Assembly (NCBI RefSeq): GCF_010015445.1
Contig: NC_053133.1
Location: 18,761,422 to 18,825,421 of the forward strand
Source of the DNA: Perca fluviatilis
Lineage: Eukaryota > Chordata > Actinopteri > Perciformes > Percidae
DNA: 64,000 nt
Direction of reading: 5' to 3'
In this document: positions 47,842 to 60,624 of the stretch, in pieces
Layout: the number at the start of each line of letters is the position of its first letter
Position numbering within the stretch: position 1 is the stretch's first letter
The notes under the pieces: model-generated
What the model was told of the DNA's origin: nothing
Databases searched by the model: none
The model's input: the letters and a program-made list of their open reading frames with translations, nothing else
Translations under genes and position numbers: made by a program

Positions 47842-48880
47842 ATTTTATTTAAAGGCGCCTTTCTCGGCACTCAAGGACACCGTACAGGGATACATAAGAC
47901 ATTTAAAAGCAGCAAAAAAATGATATATGCACGCTACTGGTGGTACGTTGAAGCAATTGGTAGGATTCTACAAACAAAATAAAACAGAAAGATGCACTCC
48001 AGGGCAGCTGCACAGAGCCAATAATTCATAATATTAACCTTGAGTATAATGATCTCTGTTGAGCAGAGGGGAGGCAGCCAACAAGGCATTAGGTAGGAGA
48101 TAGTGGAGTATCAGCTCTAGTCTGTAAGTGTGTATGTGGCGATAGGAGGTCCAGAGAACTGTAAAAGCCACAGGCTGCGGTTTCTTTGGGTTGTTGACAG
48201 TAAACCCTAATTACACTCTGCTGCACTACACTGAAGACTGGAGCATAGCAGAGAGGACATCACTGGTAATGGTAAACAGATGGGACTGAGGGGGGAGACA
48301 TGTAGGGAGGGATGAACTGAGTGTGTGTTTGTTGGTGGGGGGTCAGAGGAGGTTCCTGTGCTATTTCGCCTTAGTTTATCTTGGTAAAATGAATATAGTG
48401 TAGTTGTTGATGGAACAAATACAGCTGCTTTAAGAGGCTACTGTTTGGAGTGTTAGCACAAATACAGCAGTTAACCAAGTCTGAAAACCACATGCACTAC
48501 TAGGTTTGTTCTGATCATCAGCCATGCAGGATCTTTTCTTAACAATGATAAAGTTTTTTTGGAAGCAGATCTTGTTTCTCAAATATCATAAATTCAACAA
48601 GTTAAAAAAAATAAAAAAATCTTTACCGGATACACAGCCTACTTGTTCAAACATTATTTAGTCTTGTATATCCGTCAATAAGATGTAAATAAGTGGTGTA
48701 AGGAAAAAAACTCCAAGTATTTCACAACTTCTGCACCGCAGTACCGTAATGTCATCCAGATGTGAATCGCGCACCACAAAGGAATAGGCACAACAACCTG
48801 TAAAGAGTGTAATCTGTTTGTTTGAATTAAAACACATACACTTTAAAAGCCGCTACACGTAAAGGAAACAAACCTTTCAT
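12425..48880 (-). CDS. colec12: Collectin-12 (scavenger receptor with C-type lectin), complete, 9 coding exons
   Basis: COLEC12 (CL-P1, SRCL) is a type II membrane scavenger receptor and lectin that binds galactose-type glycans, microbes and oxidised lipoprotein. Exons in gene order: 48880-48874, 47759-47709, 22586-22464, 16524-16438, 16350-15307, 15110-14613, 14148-14012, 13868-13759, 12722-12425. Phases agree throughout, giving 784 residues. Domains: cytoplasmic tail with [12 protein letters not shown]; membrane helix about 38-58 after a CTKC motif; long N-glycosylated coiled coil to about 437, mostly one 1044-nt exon; 47 uninterrupted Gly-X-Y triplets 438-578; C-type lectin domain from C605 with QPD (692-694, galactose type) and WND (715-717). 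The start is a 7-nt coding exon, ATGAAAG, then a GT donor. After the last family-conserved residues (ICEKEMET) about 50 extra residues follow, including a run of Phe; human ends within about 8. The first coding intron spanning helix and tail is 25 kb. Confidence 0.95.
12890..13257 (+). mobile_element. 3' fragment of a non-LTR (L2/Rex1-like) retrotransposon
   Basis: Translated on the + strand, 12919-13005 reads [18 protein letters not shown] then AAITLLNKL and a stop, the usual C-terminus of fish non-LTR reverse-transcriptase ORFs. A 3' UTR follows, ending in a short CCTGAA tandem tail at about 13239-13257. It sits in the last intron of colec12, opposite in orientation to that gene. Confidence 0.65.
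14185..14440. mobile_element. Foldback repeat copy, internally deleted
   Basis: GACATTTTGGGAATTGATTTGC at the left, CTAAGCTAAGCTAACCAGCTGC in the middle and ATCTCATCTAACTCTCAGC at the right belong to the same family as 8905-9336. It lies in a colec12 intron between the lectin and collagen exons. Confidence 0.65.
15160..15255. mobile_element. Foldback repeat, terminal fragments only
   Basis: GCTGAGAGTTAGATGAGAAG is followed 40 bp later by its inverted counterpart CTTCTCATCTAACT. Only the two tips of the foldback family remain, in the 196-bp intron between the collagen and coiled-coil exons of colec12. Confidence 0.6.
17410..17650. mobile_element. Foldback repeat copy with internal (TTAAG)6
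   Basis: GCTGAGAGTTAGATGAGAAG near 17442 and AGCTTAGCAAGACTGGAAAC near 17549 place it in the foldback family. A six-unit TTAAG tandem at 17486-17515 has expanded inside it. Confidence 0.65.
18553..19076. mobile_element. Palindromic DNA element with arms of about 120 bp
   Basis: The left arm (18553-18672) begins AAAGGAACACGCCGACTTA. The right arm (about 18958-19076) is its reverse complement with only a few differences. The 285-bp centre has no coding capacity. The arm similarity implies fairly recent insertion of a miniature inverted-repeat element. Confidence 0.85.
20408..20695. mobile_element. AAAGGGT-terminus miniature element
   Basis: It begins TTAAAGGGTCTGTGCACTGA and shares GACAGTGAGGTCTG and ATCTCAAAACC with the copy at 46712-46984. 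The right end is not exact. Confidence 0.5.
20707..21560 (-). mobile_element. hAT transposon remnant with BED-type finger
   Basis: The 854-bp element has inverted termini TAGAGCTTAGAT / ATCTAAACTCTA and GCCCG-rich subterminal repeats. The target duplication is near-perfect (ATACATAC versus CTACATAC). A minus-strand frame at 21329-21087 encodes CIKCGR...[12 protein letters not shown], resembling a degenerate BED zinc finger. The transposase core is absent, so the element is an internally deleted nonautonomous copy. Confidence 0.75.
21580..22015. mobile_element. Foldback repeat, long copy
   Basis: GCCAAGAGTTAGATGAGAAG at 21627 starts the left arm; TTAGGCTAAGCTAACCAGCTG near 21970 belongs to the right arm. 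The centre includes the family's TTGTCGTCACTATG block. It directly follows the hAT remnant ending at 21560. Confidence 0.7.
22231..22276 (+). repeat. CA microsatellite with AAAC interruptions
   Basis: CACACA tracts interrupted by AAACAC run for 46 bp, in the colec12 intron just downstream of a foldback element. Confidence 0.9.
25366..25767. mobile_element. hAT miniature element with perfect 8-bp target duplication
   Basis: The 402-bp element has termini TAGAGATGGCCCGATACC / GGAAGATCTCTA and several CGATAC/GTATCG subterminal repeats. GTTAATAT flanks both sides exactly (25358-25365, 25768-25775). Confidence 0.88.
25816..26090. mobile_element. Degraded hAT-like miniature element
   Basis: TAAAGCTCAATTGATACTGG at the left and GGCCGATCGGTATAGCTCTA at the right are related inverted termini. 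The flanking octamers match at only 6 of 8 positions, so this is an old copy. Confidence 0.5.
26854..27250. mobile_element. hAT miniature element (TAGGACTGC terminus)
   Basis: The 397-bp element has termini TAGGACTGCACAATATAT / GGGCAGTCCTA and ATCGCGATA-rich interior ends. Flanking octamers TATTAAAC and TATTATAC match at 7 of 8 positions. Confidence 0.82.
28319..28421. mobile_element. Truncated hAT-like miniature element (CAGTGGTGG family)
   Basis: GCAGTGGAAGAAGTCCTC and TGTTACAAGTAAAAATCCTG match the left part of the family; the rest is missing. Confidence 0.5.
28936..29724 (-). mobile_element. Internally deleted hAT transposon with BED finger and perfect target duplication
   Basis: The 789-bp element has termini TAGTGCTGTCAAACGATT / TTTAACTGAGAGCACTA. 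CTTTAAAG flanks both sides exactly (28928-28935, 29725-29732). The minus-strand frame 29387-29166 encodes [20 protein letters not shown] followed by LMAKH, a BED zinc finger (CxxC...HxxxxH), then [11 protein letters not shown], the linker typical of ZBED-like hAT transposases. The catalytic and dimerisation parts are gone, so it cannot encode an active transposase. Confidence 0.88.
30292..30347 (+). repeat. GT microsatellite
   Basis: GT tract with a short CTGCGTGC interruption, in the colec12 large intron. Confidence 0.95.
32122..32228 (+). repeat. GT microsatellite
   Basis: A 107-bp GT tract with one GGT shift and one TAT interruption, in the colec12 large intron. Confidence 0.95.
33678..34566. 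mobile_element. TIR DNA element hosting a SINE
   Basis: The left end AAGCCCATTTCGGACCAAAG and the reverse complement of the right end, AAGTCCAGTTTAGACCAAAG, match over about 40 bp, with TTCG/CGAGACGA motifs continuing inward. TA dinucleotides flank both ends, which would suit a TA-targeting superfamily, but I cannot assign it. It contains the SINE at 34228-34417. Confidence 0.65.
34228..34417 (+). mobile_element. tRNA-derived SINE
   Basis: An A box TGGCGCAGTGG (34238-34248) and a B box GGATCGATTCC (34272-34282, one change from consensus) have tRNA-like spacing. CACTGAGCAAGACACTTAAC follows in the body, then a LINE-related tail GTAAGTCGCTTTGGATAAA. This is the V-SINE type layout known from fish. 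It is not a functional tRNA gene: there is no anticodon stem context and no 3' acceptor stem. Confidence 0.85.
36181..36214 (+). repeat. GGCT tandem repeat
   Basis: Imperfect GGCT units over 34 bp. Confidence 0.85.
36991..37040 (+). repeat. CA microsatellite
   Basis: (AC) tract of 50 bp with one AAAC interruption. Confidence 0.95.
38421..38448 (+). repeat. AT microsatellite
   Basis: About 13 AT units within AT-rich DNA. Confidence 0.85.
40364..40404 (+). repeat. CT microsatellite followed by AAAC units
   Basis: (CT)20, then four CAAA/AAAC units to about 40421. Confidence 0.92.
40926..40957 (+). repeat. TA microsatellite
   Basis: (TA)16. Confidence 0.92.
41324..42482. mobile_element. DNA element with perfect 20-bp inverted termini
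   Basis: The left end CCAGGGGTCTCATTTATAAA and the right end are exact inverted copies over 20 bp. GCGTACGC/ATGCGTATGCAC motifs follow inside. The 1159-bp interior has only short open frames, which I do not recognise as a transposase. No clear target duplication is visible, so the superfamily is open. Confidence 0.75.
44606..44659 (+). repeat. GT microsatellite
   Basis: (GT)27. Confidence 0.95.
46712..46984. mobile_element. Miniature element with TTAAAGGGT termini
   Basis: The ends TTAAAGGGTTAGTTTG and GAACTGACCCTTTAA are inverted copies with small changes. The interior has AAATTTACGAAAAGAC at the left and GTAATTTGGGTGAACTG at the right, typical of a widespread fish family. Related pieces lie at 20408-20695 and about 58590-58805. 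Confidence 0.75.
47519..47545 (+). repeat. CAAT tandem repeat
   Basis: Six to seven CAAT units. Confidence 0.9.
47801..47925 (-). mobile_element. 3' tail of a non-LTR retrotransposon with (ATT)n
   Basis: On the minus strand, CTTGAGTGCCGAGAAAGGCG and AAATAAAATG are followed by about 13 ATT units, the usual end of a fish LINE. It lies 42 bp upstream of colec12 coding exon 2 in the gene's orientation. Confidence 0.65.
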
Positions 48881-51800
48881 GGCGTTTTGTAACTCGTTGA
48901 GGACTGTAGAAGAGATGAGGACCGCTGTCACTTTCTGCGCATCTCAGCATCCAGTGCAAAGGTGTAAACTTGTTTCACGAAGAACGACACACACTAATAA
49001 AAGAAATAATACAACTATGAGTATGTCTTCATGTTGAGTCTTCAGTTTAAAATCCCATTGTCTCTTGCTAGCTTAGTTTCAGAGGAGTTTTTGCAGGAGT
49101 GATGTGATGTTCCCGGAGCCTGAAGGAGGAAGAAGTGATGTCTGTTACTACCAGGTTACTACCAGTGGTAAACAGAAAGACGGGCTGCACTTCCGGTGTC
49201 GCTTTCACAATTAAATCGTTTTTGTTGTTGCGTAGAGAGAGCAAAGATAGGCCTACAGTATAAAATAATAATGACTGTTCTATAAAAATACTCTTCACTC
49301 TTAATATTTAGCTTATATGTTGATGCCTCCAAACACAAGATCTCAATTAAAGAAATAATTTGACATTTTGGGAAATGTTGCTATGGCCAACCGTTAGTTA
49401 GCTTTAGACTGGAAACGTGAGGGAAACTAGTCTAGCCATGTTCTCAAAGAAAGGTAACAAAAGTCACTTACCATTAACGTTACCTCTAAAGCGCACTGTT
49501 AAACACAGTTGTTTGTTTAATTCCTACAAAACTGCAAACACACAATTACGGGATTAACATTAGCTATCCTTCCTTGAGTTTCTGCTAATGTTAGTTGCCT
49601 AATGCAAGTTGTAGACTGCTAAATAAATAGTAACAGCTCTGCAAAAGTAAGAAAAAAAGTAGGCTATATAAATCGTTTTTACATTTTTGTTTTTTTATTG
49701 ATTAAACAAACAAGATAATGTGTTTCAGATGGGCTGTATACAGAGCTTTAAAGAGACTTCGCGCTCTCAAACGGCAACGTACTAACGCAGAGTAGCACGT
49801 GCTCTAGCAGGCGGTCAGGATTCATGGTTTTCACCGTGAATGTAGGCTACATGTAAAATGTAATTTAACAATAAAATGATGACAATCATGAGTTTCAAAG
49901 GGACTTAAATGTGCTTTAAACGAGTGACTCTCATTAACACAGTGCTGCTTTAACTCTATCTACTGATATTCAACCCAGTCAAAAAAGGACCCACATAACT
50001 CTTATTTTGAAGGAACGTACATCATTTCCGGTTTCCCCTAACTTTCTCTTTTTAACTTTACATCGTCATCACTTTCATCTGGACAACCACTGTCCAACTC
50101 TTCCGTTTTCTTAATACATCCATGGTCCAACTCAGGTTTTTGAAGTCATACCAGTGACTGTCCCGTCCTGTCCTGCTGACATTCCCCGTTTCGGGATAGA
50201 GGAGGTGCGGACAGGCCCCGGGACCTCGTGCGGTGCTGCAGTAATCCAACCGGGAATGAGATTAAGTTACTGGGGGTTGATGGCAATCGCGTCCCCGGGT
50301 AAAATCTGGTACCCATTATAGATAATTTCAAAGGTTTGGGGAGGTGGAACCACACCGAAACGGCGACATTTCAGTGCAGTTCCTGTGTTTTTACATATTC
50401 ACATCTCATTTCCTTCAAGGATGAAAAATCACTTTCATATACATGATATTCCTTTAGGGAAACTTGGCCTCTCTGTGTGATTTAAAAATAGTTACTCATG
50501 TGGTTTGGGTTATTTTATCAACTGATTTATCACAATAACTCAACATTCCTGCGTTACAATTACAAAAACATTACATATTTTAAAAGACATGTTTCTATTA
50601 TTTCCATAAAACAAGAGAAAAGTAAACTAAGTAAATTATTTCAACCTGGTCTAGTACAAATAGGCTAACTTAGCCTATGTCAGTAGGATAGCTTCACAAA
50701 AATCAAGAAGCATATTCTAGAAAATGTTTGTAGTAATGTGATAGGTTGTCTTTTTAATTTATTTGTTTGACGAAAACAACATTTCTTGGACTTCATTAAA
50801 TCACCTGATAAAGATGTAGATTTTTGTGTTTTAGATTTGTATCAGGCATAATAGTTTTAGTTTTTAGTTTTACCATGTGCTTTATAATTTAGTACTTTTA
50901 TTTTCCTTGGTATGTCTGTTTGATATGAAACTAGATTGATTTGATTTGCTGTGATACAAAATATCCTTCCTAACTTTATTAGTTCATATAGGCTAGATAT
51001 GTGCATGTTTACTTTTGCCTTTACAATTATTTCTGTTACACAAAATTATTCCCAAATGGGAGCCAATACTGACCACAATCCAATAAACATATACTGTAAG
51101 GTTCACCAGTGACCATTACCATTTCACTCCTCCAGGTGCAGTGATAATTATAACAGTTCCTGTGTCCATAATCTCTCCGACCTGCAGATGCAGATCACTG
51201 ATCAAAGGCAGAAAACAGCTGCATCAAAGAAATTAGACAGATTTACTCTCACATCTTCACAGTGCAGGTTAGTGTCCCTGCCTATACATTGCACTGATGT
51301 GGCCTTGATGCTTATCTTTTGACACTCGCTCAGTTCAAACCAATTGATTTACACGGAAAAGATACAGATAACACCAAGTGTCTCAGCTCTAAAATCCTCT
51401 GAGCTTTAAAAAAAAAAAGAAAAAGAAAAAAGTGACACAGACATCAAACTCGGATCTGTTTTTCTTCTTTCTTTGGATAACAGAGCCTTCAAACCCAGGC
51501 TTGGTGCTAATCGCTGGGGTTTGACCTAGTCTACCACGTCTTAGATTCCAGACCAGCCTGAGATGATAAACCGACTAATTACTTGTTTTCCTAAAGTCTT
51601 CAAAACTGTTATTTTACGGTCGGCTATAATTGGAGCAGCAGGCTGGTATTAGGGCCCAGATCGTGGCGAGCTGATAAAAAGCAGCTGAAGGTCAGGTATC
51701 CTACAGCCCCGCTGCTGCTGGTCCTCATACAGAGGTTGGGACCTCATTTGCTGGGTCAAGGCTTTTTAGCAGTGGGCTCAGATTAACAGAGAGCTGAGAA

Positions 51801-53195
51801 AGCATACAGGAATTCCACATTTACCACGCTGCTGCCATGCTTAGATATCATGATAAGAACAACTCACTTTGTCTTGTATGCAGCAGGAGAAAGTCGCTGC
51901 TGGTAGACCCTGAAAGACAGGAAGCAAGAAGTCTTTTTCTCATGCAGTGCTGCTGACACAGTATGATGGATGCTGAATTTGAACGCACATGATTTGTAGT
52001 TAAAGTAACACTGGTTTCCCCTTTGATGTTTTTGTATTAGCGTGCATACTTCCACATGCAGTCCTTCTGCTCCTCTTGAGACCTACAATACAGAGCTTAA
52101 CCAAGAGTATGCCAGTGTGTGCCAGGTCTCTGCAGGAAGCTCAGGCTTATTACTGTCAGCCTGATGGAGATTTGAGGAGAACGTTTTACCTGAGGAGGGC
52201 TCTGGAGTATGCTGGGTGACAATTAAGTGAGAGAGACCTGCAAACAATTGAGCAAGTAATGTTAACCGTGCATTAAAACCCATCCTAAACGGATCTGTAG
52301 TTATGCTGTGCGTGTAAGGCTTAATCATGCACACTAATAGGATCTGTGCTGCTGAGTAGATCCATAAAAATAGAACAATCCTTCGAGGAAGCAGGCGCCT
52401 CGCTCTCATCTCTCCACAACACAGCACAACCTGCTGCTTCTCTTCTGGAGTCTGATGTGTTCATAGTCGTCAAGGTAAATACACTATTTAAAACTATTTT
52501 GCAATTTCTTTTGTTTCTGTTTCGCATATAGGATCGCCACAAAACAATTTGGACAAGGTGTTTCTTCACAGGTACAGCATCAAATGCCATAATAACTTTC
52601 TATTAAGATTGATTTTATGACACATGCATGGACAGTGGGATGTCACACATGCAACCTGAGAGATATATAGAGTTAATGGTCTGTGTTTTCAGTGAAAGTT
52701 AATTAAAGGAATTAGCATTAGCATTGAGAAGTCATTACAATAGGACATATTTATTTTATGTGGGCAGGTTCAGTGCCAGTTTGATACATGTTATCATTCT
52801 GTTTTTGTTTATTTCTTTTAATTCTGTTGATTGATACATGCACACAGAGATGTAATACATAGAATCAACAGTTGCACACTGTTGCTAAAGGTCCACAGTC
52901 CTACTTTACATGTGCTAGAACATGAGTACTCTATGTATAATAAATAATTCAATTGCAGTGTTATTATCCTTATGTAATGTGATTGGATCCGTTGACTGCA
53001 GTAGTTTTGGGGATCTGTTTTGGTAATCATGTATATTTAGCTTAACACTGATGTGATATTCAATGCTAATGAACCACCATTGGGACAATTAGTTACCCTT
53101 TGCGTTGTATTCATTTTTAAATCTTCTCTGTGTTAAAAATACTTGAGAAATAGCACCACCTTGTGGCAGGTTACATGGCAGGTCGATATTAGTAG
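48881..53195. other. Intergenic region between divergent colec12 and clul1
   Basis: It holds the colec12 5' UTR/promoter on the left (48881 to about 49200), a foldback copy at 49345-49500, and unique-looking DNA. A GC-richer block at about 50040-50370 contains short frames on the minus strand interrupted by stops; it looks like former coding sequence, but I cannot name it. No intact gene is seen. Confidence 0.6.
49345..49500. mobile_element. Foldback repeat, degraded copy
   Basis: GACATTTTGGGAAATG, TTTAGACTGGAAACG and CTAAAGCGCACTG match blocks of the foldback family. It lies near the colec12 promoter. Confidence 0.55.
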
Positions 53196-53203
53196 TATAT
53201 AAA
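53196..53203 (+). promoter_or_regulatory. TATA box of clul1
   Basis: TATATAAA lies 82 nt upstream of the clul1 start codon, so transcription should begin near 53225-53232. No better TATA box occurs in the preceding 300 bp. It implies a short 5' UTR in the same exon as the start codon. Confidence 0.6.
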
Positions 53204-53236
53204 GATATGGTGCTGTGTGGTGCCTGTAGCAGAACA

Positions 53237-53281
53237 ATGAGTAAGTTCTGCACTGTTTTTACAGAGCTCAGGACAGGATGA
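53237..53281 (+). promoter_or_regulatory. Upstream ORF ending on the clul1 start codon
   Basis: ATG at 53237 opens a 14-codon frame whose TGA (53279-53281) overlaps the clul1 ATG (53278-53280) as ATGA. If transcription starts just after the TATA box, every transcript carries it. This arrangement could allow termination and reinitiation. It is not itself known to be a gene. Confidence 0.5.
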
Positions 53282-56278
53282 GGAAGCTGCTTGTTCAAAT
53301 TTTTTGCATCACTGAAGTGCTGCTTTGTGCGGCTGACTCTCCTCCGCTGAGTGAGGAGGACACGCTGAAAGGTAAGGCCTTTATCTATAGAAAACAATTA
53401 GATGTACGTTTTCTTACAGAATAAATACATTGTATTTGGTGTGTGTAGAGCTGTCTGCAGCAGGAGAGCAGTGTGTTGATGAGGAGATAAAGCGAGCGTT
53501 ACTGGGGGTGAAGCAGGTGATGGAAACCATGGAGAAAAAAGAGGAGAAGCACAGACATCTCATGGACGCCCTGAGACACAGCAGTGACAAGAAGATGGTA
53601 TAAAATGAGTTTCTGTTAAATCCAGCCTCTGCAGACCTATTATATTCACAGTACCATGAAGCCAGGCTGTATTTAAACACAATCGCTTCTCACAGAACAT
53701 GACCAGTGTAGTTGAGCAGTTACATGCCTCGTCTTTGTGCGTTATTCTGAAGCCCATGACATATTTTCTGCCTCATAAAGGCAAAGCCTCTCAGAGAAAC
53801 CTCAAAGCAGACAGTGAATAATGAATGGGGGAGTGGGGCTAGTTTAGGGAGTTGAAAGTGTAGTTTTACAGCAGTCAGGATAAATGAACTGTCTGTAGAT
53901 GAATCTTTTTTTTTTTTTTTAAGTCATTTCAAAATAAAAGGCTTTGTGCCAAGGCCCCAAACCACATATACCCTCTGGCTTATTAAGAGGTAATGTATCT
54001 GAGACAGAACTTTCTGTTTTGGGGTTCCTTCAGGGGGCGATGCAGCTGGTCTGGGAAACCGAGCAAAAACTGAAGGAGGCTGATCAGCAATGTCAAGATT
54101 TAACCAAGTCTTCCTTCGATGAATGTCGACCTTGTCTTGAAGATACTTGTAAGGCCTTCTTTACCTCTAAGTGTCGCCGTGGCTTCGCCTCTTTCTCATT
54201 TAAGGTTTGACTTACATGTTAGCCTATTATAATTGTCTGTCTCCAAAATGATCAGACTTAAGACTGATTTGTAACAGGCTCCAAACATGATGTTTCTCAG
54301 CCAATCTCTCTCTGCAGGTGGAGGAGTTTTTCAGGAAAATGGCAGACCAACTGGAAGTCACGGATCATGTTTACAATCAGAATGAGGAGAATGTGGATCG
54401 CACCAACTCACCTGAGAACCAGGTCACAGAAGATGGAGCAGATCTGGATCTTCTGCAGGCAGATGCATCCTTCAGCCAGCTGCTGTCAAACATCAGCCTC
54501 CTGTACAACCAGAGCATCATACTGGTGAAAAGGATGCAACAGGTGTTGGGGCATTCCTTCCTGGCTGCCTTCACCACAGAGGCCCGACCTAGCCCGCTGT
54601 CGGCCATGCAGGGCGACATGAGCGCTGGCTTCTTCAGTCTGGATCACATCCTCGATTCAGTGTCTGACTTTGGGAGGAACGTGCTGGAAGAATTCAGCTC
54701 CACGATGGCTGATGTGTTTGAAGAGATACAAGAAGCAGAGGAGTACTTTCAGCAATCAAGCACAGGTATCTGATGTCATTTGTAGAACTACATTTGTATT
54801 AGATATTAGATAATGATATCCACTGCTGTTATTGTATGTTCATCTACACAGATTTAGGATCCCTTTCTGCTTTGGGACTGTCCCAGAGCAGATATCTGTG
54901 CAGACCACTCCGCAGACAAGCATCAGAGTGCTGGCAACTCCAAAGTTTGTGCGAGGCATGTGAAGTTTATCTGTTAAAAGGTAAATAAATGGCACAAAAT
55001 TTTTTTTTTGAGTGAGCATCATTGGTTCCAAATGTGTTTATCAGTCACATATAGTATGCACATAAAGTAGTTGTGCAAAAATGTTCCAATCTGTCTTATC
55101 TTATCCCATCTTAAATACAAATTCTGTGGACAATTAAAACGCTATTTCATACATTGCAGAGTTCACATTGAAGTCGTTGCAAACTAGTCTTTCAACTGAA
55201 AGGGTATAATAGGCATCACGAGTGAAAACATTCACCATGACAGTAATATTCTGATGATTTCTGTTATCAATTATTTTGGCTGATTGTCACTTAGACCGTT
55301 AGATTAATCATTTGTTTAATGCTATCTTCAGGTTTCTTGTTTTATATGTAATTTAACACTGATAGAAAATAACTTAGACATTTAATTGATTGTCAAAATT
55401 GTTGCTTGATGAAGAGGTTGAGAAAATAAAGGCCTATACTGACATGGCACGCTTCTGTACATGTGATCATTTGTACTTACAGAGTGTCCCGGCGTCCAGC
55501 AGTTACACTCTGAGATGGAGGAGATGCACATGCTGCTCAACGCCTCCCGTCTGCAGTACGACGACAGGCTGCAGATGGTCCAGAGACACATAGCGGACAC
55601 ACAGAGATGGTACAGAAACATGGATGACAAGTACGGCTGGGTCAGCCAGCTGTCCAGCAGCACAGCGGGCCCACACAACATCTTCAGTGTGATCACAGTA
55701 TGTTTGGAGTAATGCTGGTTTTGTCAGACTTTATCTTATAGTAATTAAATTGGGATGTTACAAGGGTTGCTAAGTGCCAAATGCATTTTTATTACTTATT
55801 TTACAGTTAATTATACCTGCAACATGTTATTTTAATTCTGTCATAGATGAAAGACTTGATACCTGAAATGCATTAACAAGGTTTACATTTAAACTCCAAA
55901 GCCAAGCCAAAGAAAGGTTACCTGACTATATATAAATGTAGCCTAAAAATCTGTATGATTAATTTTGGTGGGCAAGAATATTGTCAGTTATTATTTTTGT
56001 TTCTATGGCAGAATATTATTTGTTGTATTGCCATCACTGATGCAGTTTCACTCAATTTCATTTTTCAGGTGAATCCACAGCAACAGATGAAGAGCATCAG
56101 ACCTAAAGCTGACAGCAGTGTGGTTGTAACCATACTGGACTCTGCCCCAATAACCATCTCTGTCCCAGGAGAGCTGGAGGTGGATGATAATGCGTTTATC
56201 CAATATGTAGCTCAGGAGGCTCTGACACTCCATAAACAGCAGATAAGAGGTATTGATCCCAGCAGCGTTGTGGCTTAG
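53278..56278 (+). CDS. clul1: Clusterin-like protein 1, complete, 7 exons
   Basis: CLUL1 is a secreted clusterin relative known in mammals mainly from retina (cone photoreceptors); its biochemical role is not settled. Exons: 53278-53371, 53449-53597, 54034-54204, 54318-54765, 54852-54980, 55483-55697, 56069-56278. Phases agree, giving 471 residues against 466 in human. Residues 1 to about 19 form a signal peptide. The ten clusterin cysteines are all present: five N-terminal (C101, C112, C115, C120, C128) and five C-terminal (C304, C314, C321, C324, C332), the set that pairs the two halves in clusterin. Regions around them are predicted coiled coil (VKQVMETMEKKEEKH; helix near 340-390). The C-terminal DSAPITISVPGELE matches the conserved clusterin end. 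The central part is poorly conserved. A TATA box sits 82 nt upstream, and a short upstream ORF overlaps the start codon. Confidence 0.94.
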
Positions 56279-56880
56279 TTCATTATTTGGCTCTCAGCTT
56301 CACCTGGCAGAGCTCCAAACTGCATTTGAGTAAAATTAAATTTGATTTGAAATTTGAAACCACCAACTTAATACCATGAATCCCTGTGGATTTCTTCAAT
56401 CTGAGACCCACAATGCAAATTGTATGTTTTAATCCAAAATGATAACTAATACTAGGCAACTAAGAAACAATCATAAATTGAATCCTTCGTTGACTTTGTA
56501 TTCAAAGATTAAAATGCAACCATGTGCAATATGTAGCATTGATATTGGAGCCATGGGAATATTTACACTTGAATTGATTAATGTGTAGGTATATTGCAGC
56601 ATTCACACATGATCTTCAGATGCTGAATAAAGAATCTAGGTTTTGAACAATTAGGTATTTTAAATTTTTTTACTTGAAAATGTACATCCACATTTGTGTA
56701 TTTTGTCAAGCTGATATTTAAATAATTAGAACATATTTTATGCAACTTTTTTTTGAAACAATATTTGCAAAGACAAAACTTTACTCGTTTATTAATGTAT
56801 TACTATAATTGAGTACTTTTTGAGTTTTTTTTACATGGTTTTTAAAGAAGAAAAAAAGCAGGGCGCGCTTTTTTTCCAGT
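56279..56880 (+). other. clul1 3' UTR and clul1-tyms spacer
   Basis: AT-rich, with the clul1 poly(A) signal at 56626-56631. Nothing else is recognised up to the tyms promoter region. Confidence 0.6.
56626..56631 (+). terminator. clul1 poly(A) signal
   Basis: AATAAA lies 348 nt after the clul1 stop and is the only canonical signal before tyms. Confidence 0.65.
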
Positions 56881-56882
56881 AC

Positions 56883-56891
56883 TCTCGCGAG
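56883..56891 (+). promoter_or_regulatory. CGCG promoter element of tyms (TCTCGCGAG)
   Basis: TCTCGCGAG is nine of ten bases of the palindromic TCTCGCGAGA element, bound by BANP/Kaiso-type factors at CpG promoters. It lies 132 nt upstream of the chosen start and beside GGGCGCGC (about 56862). It suggests a TATA-less housekeeping promoter here. Confidence 0.5.
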
Positions 56892-57014
56892 TTTTCTTCG
56901 TCAATACGGAAGTCTTCTTTATTTACCCGGGAAATATTCACTGGCGTTCAAACCTTATATGTCAATGCGTTCAAACAACACAACAGTCTTGTCTGTGTAA
57001 AATCGTCTACTCGT

Positions 57015-60400
<3,386 letters not shown>

Positions 60401-60450
<50 letters not shown>
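60401..60450 (+). repeat. (GT)25 at the start of the tyms 3' UTR
   Basis: The tract begins 2 nt after the TAA stop and is followed by CTGT/CT repeats to about 60480. It is transcribed with tyms. Confidence 0.97.
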
Positions 60451-60451
<1 letters not shown>

Positions 60452-60574
60452 TGTCTGTGTGTGTGTCTGTCTCTCTCTCATGTTCAGTTTATCCAAAACA
60501 AAAAAGTTAAGAGTTAATTCTTTTTTGATTTTGGTGAAATGACACTTTTAAACCACAAAGTTCTTGCAGAAAAG

Positions 60575-60580
60575 TTTATT
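60575..60580 (-). terminator. Candidate enosf1 poly(A) signal
   Basis: TTTATT on the + strand is AATAAA for enosf1, about 443 nt after its stop. I saw no other canonical signal between 60581 and 61022 on that strand; an ATTAAA variant lies near 60608. Confidence 0.45.
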
Positions 60581-60618
60581 TTAGTATAAAAATGCCAGTT
60601 AGATCAGTTTAATTTGTA

Positions 60619-60624
60619 AATAAA
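60619..60624 (+). terminator. tyms poly(A) signal
   Basis: AATAAA lies 221 nt after the tyms stop, giving a 3' UTR of about 240 nt. Confidence 0.65.
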
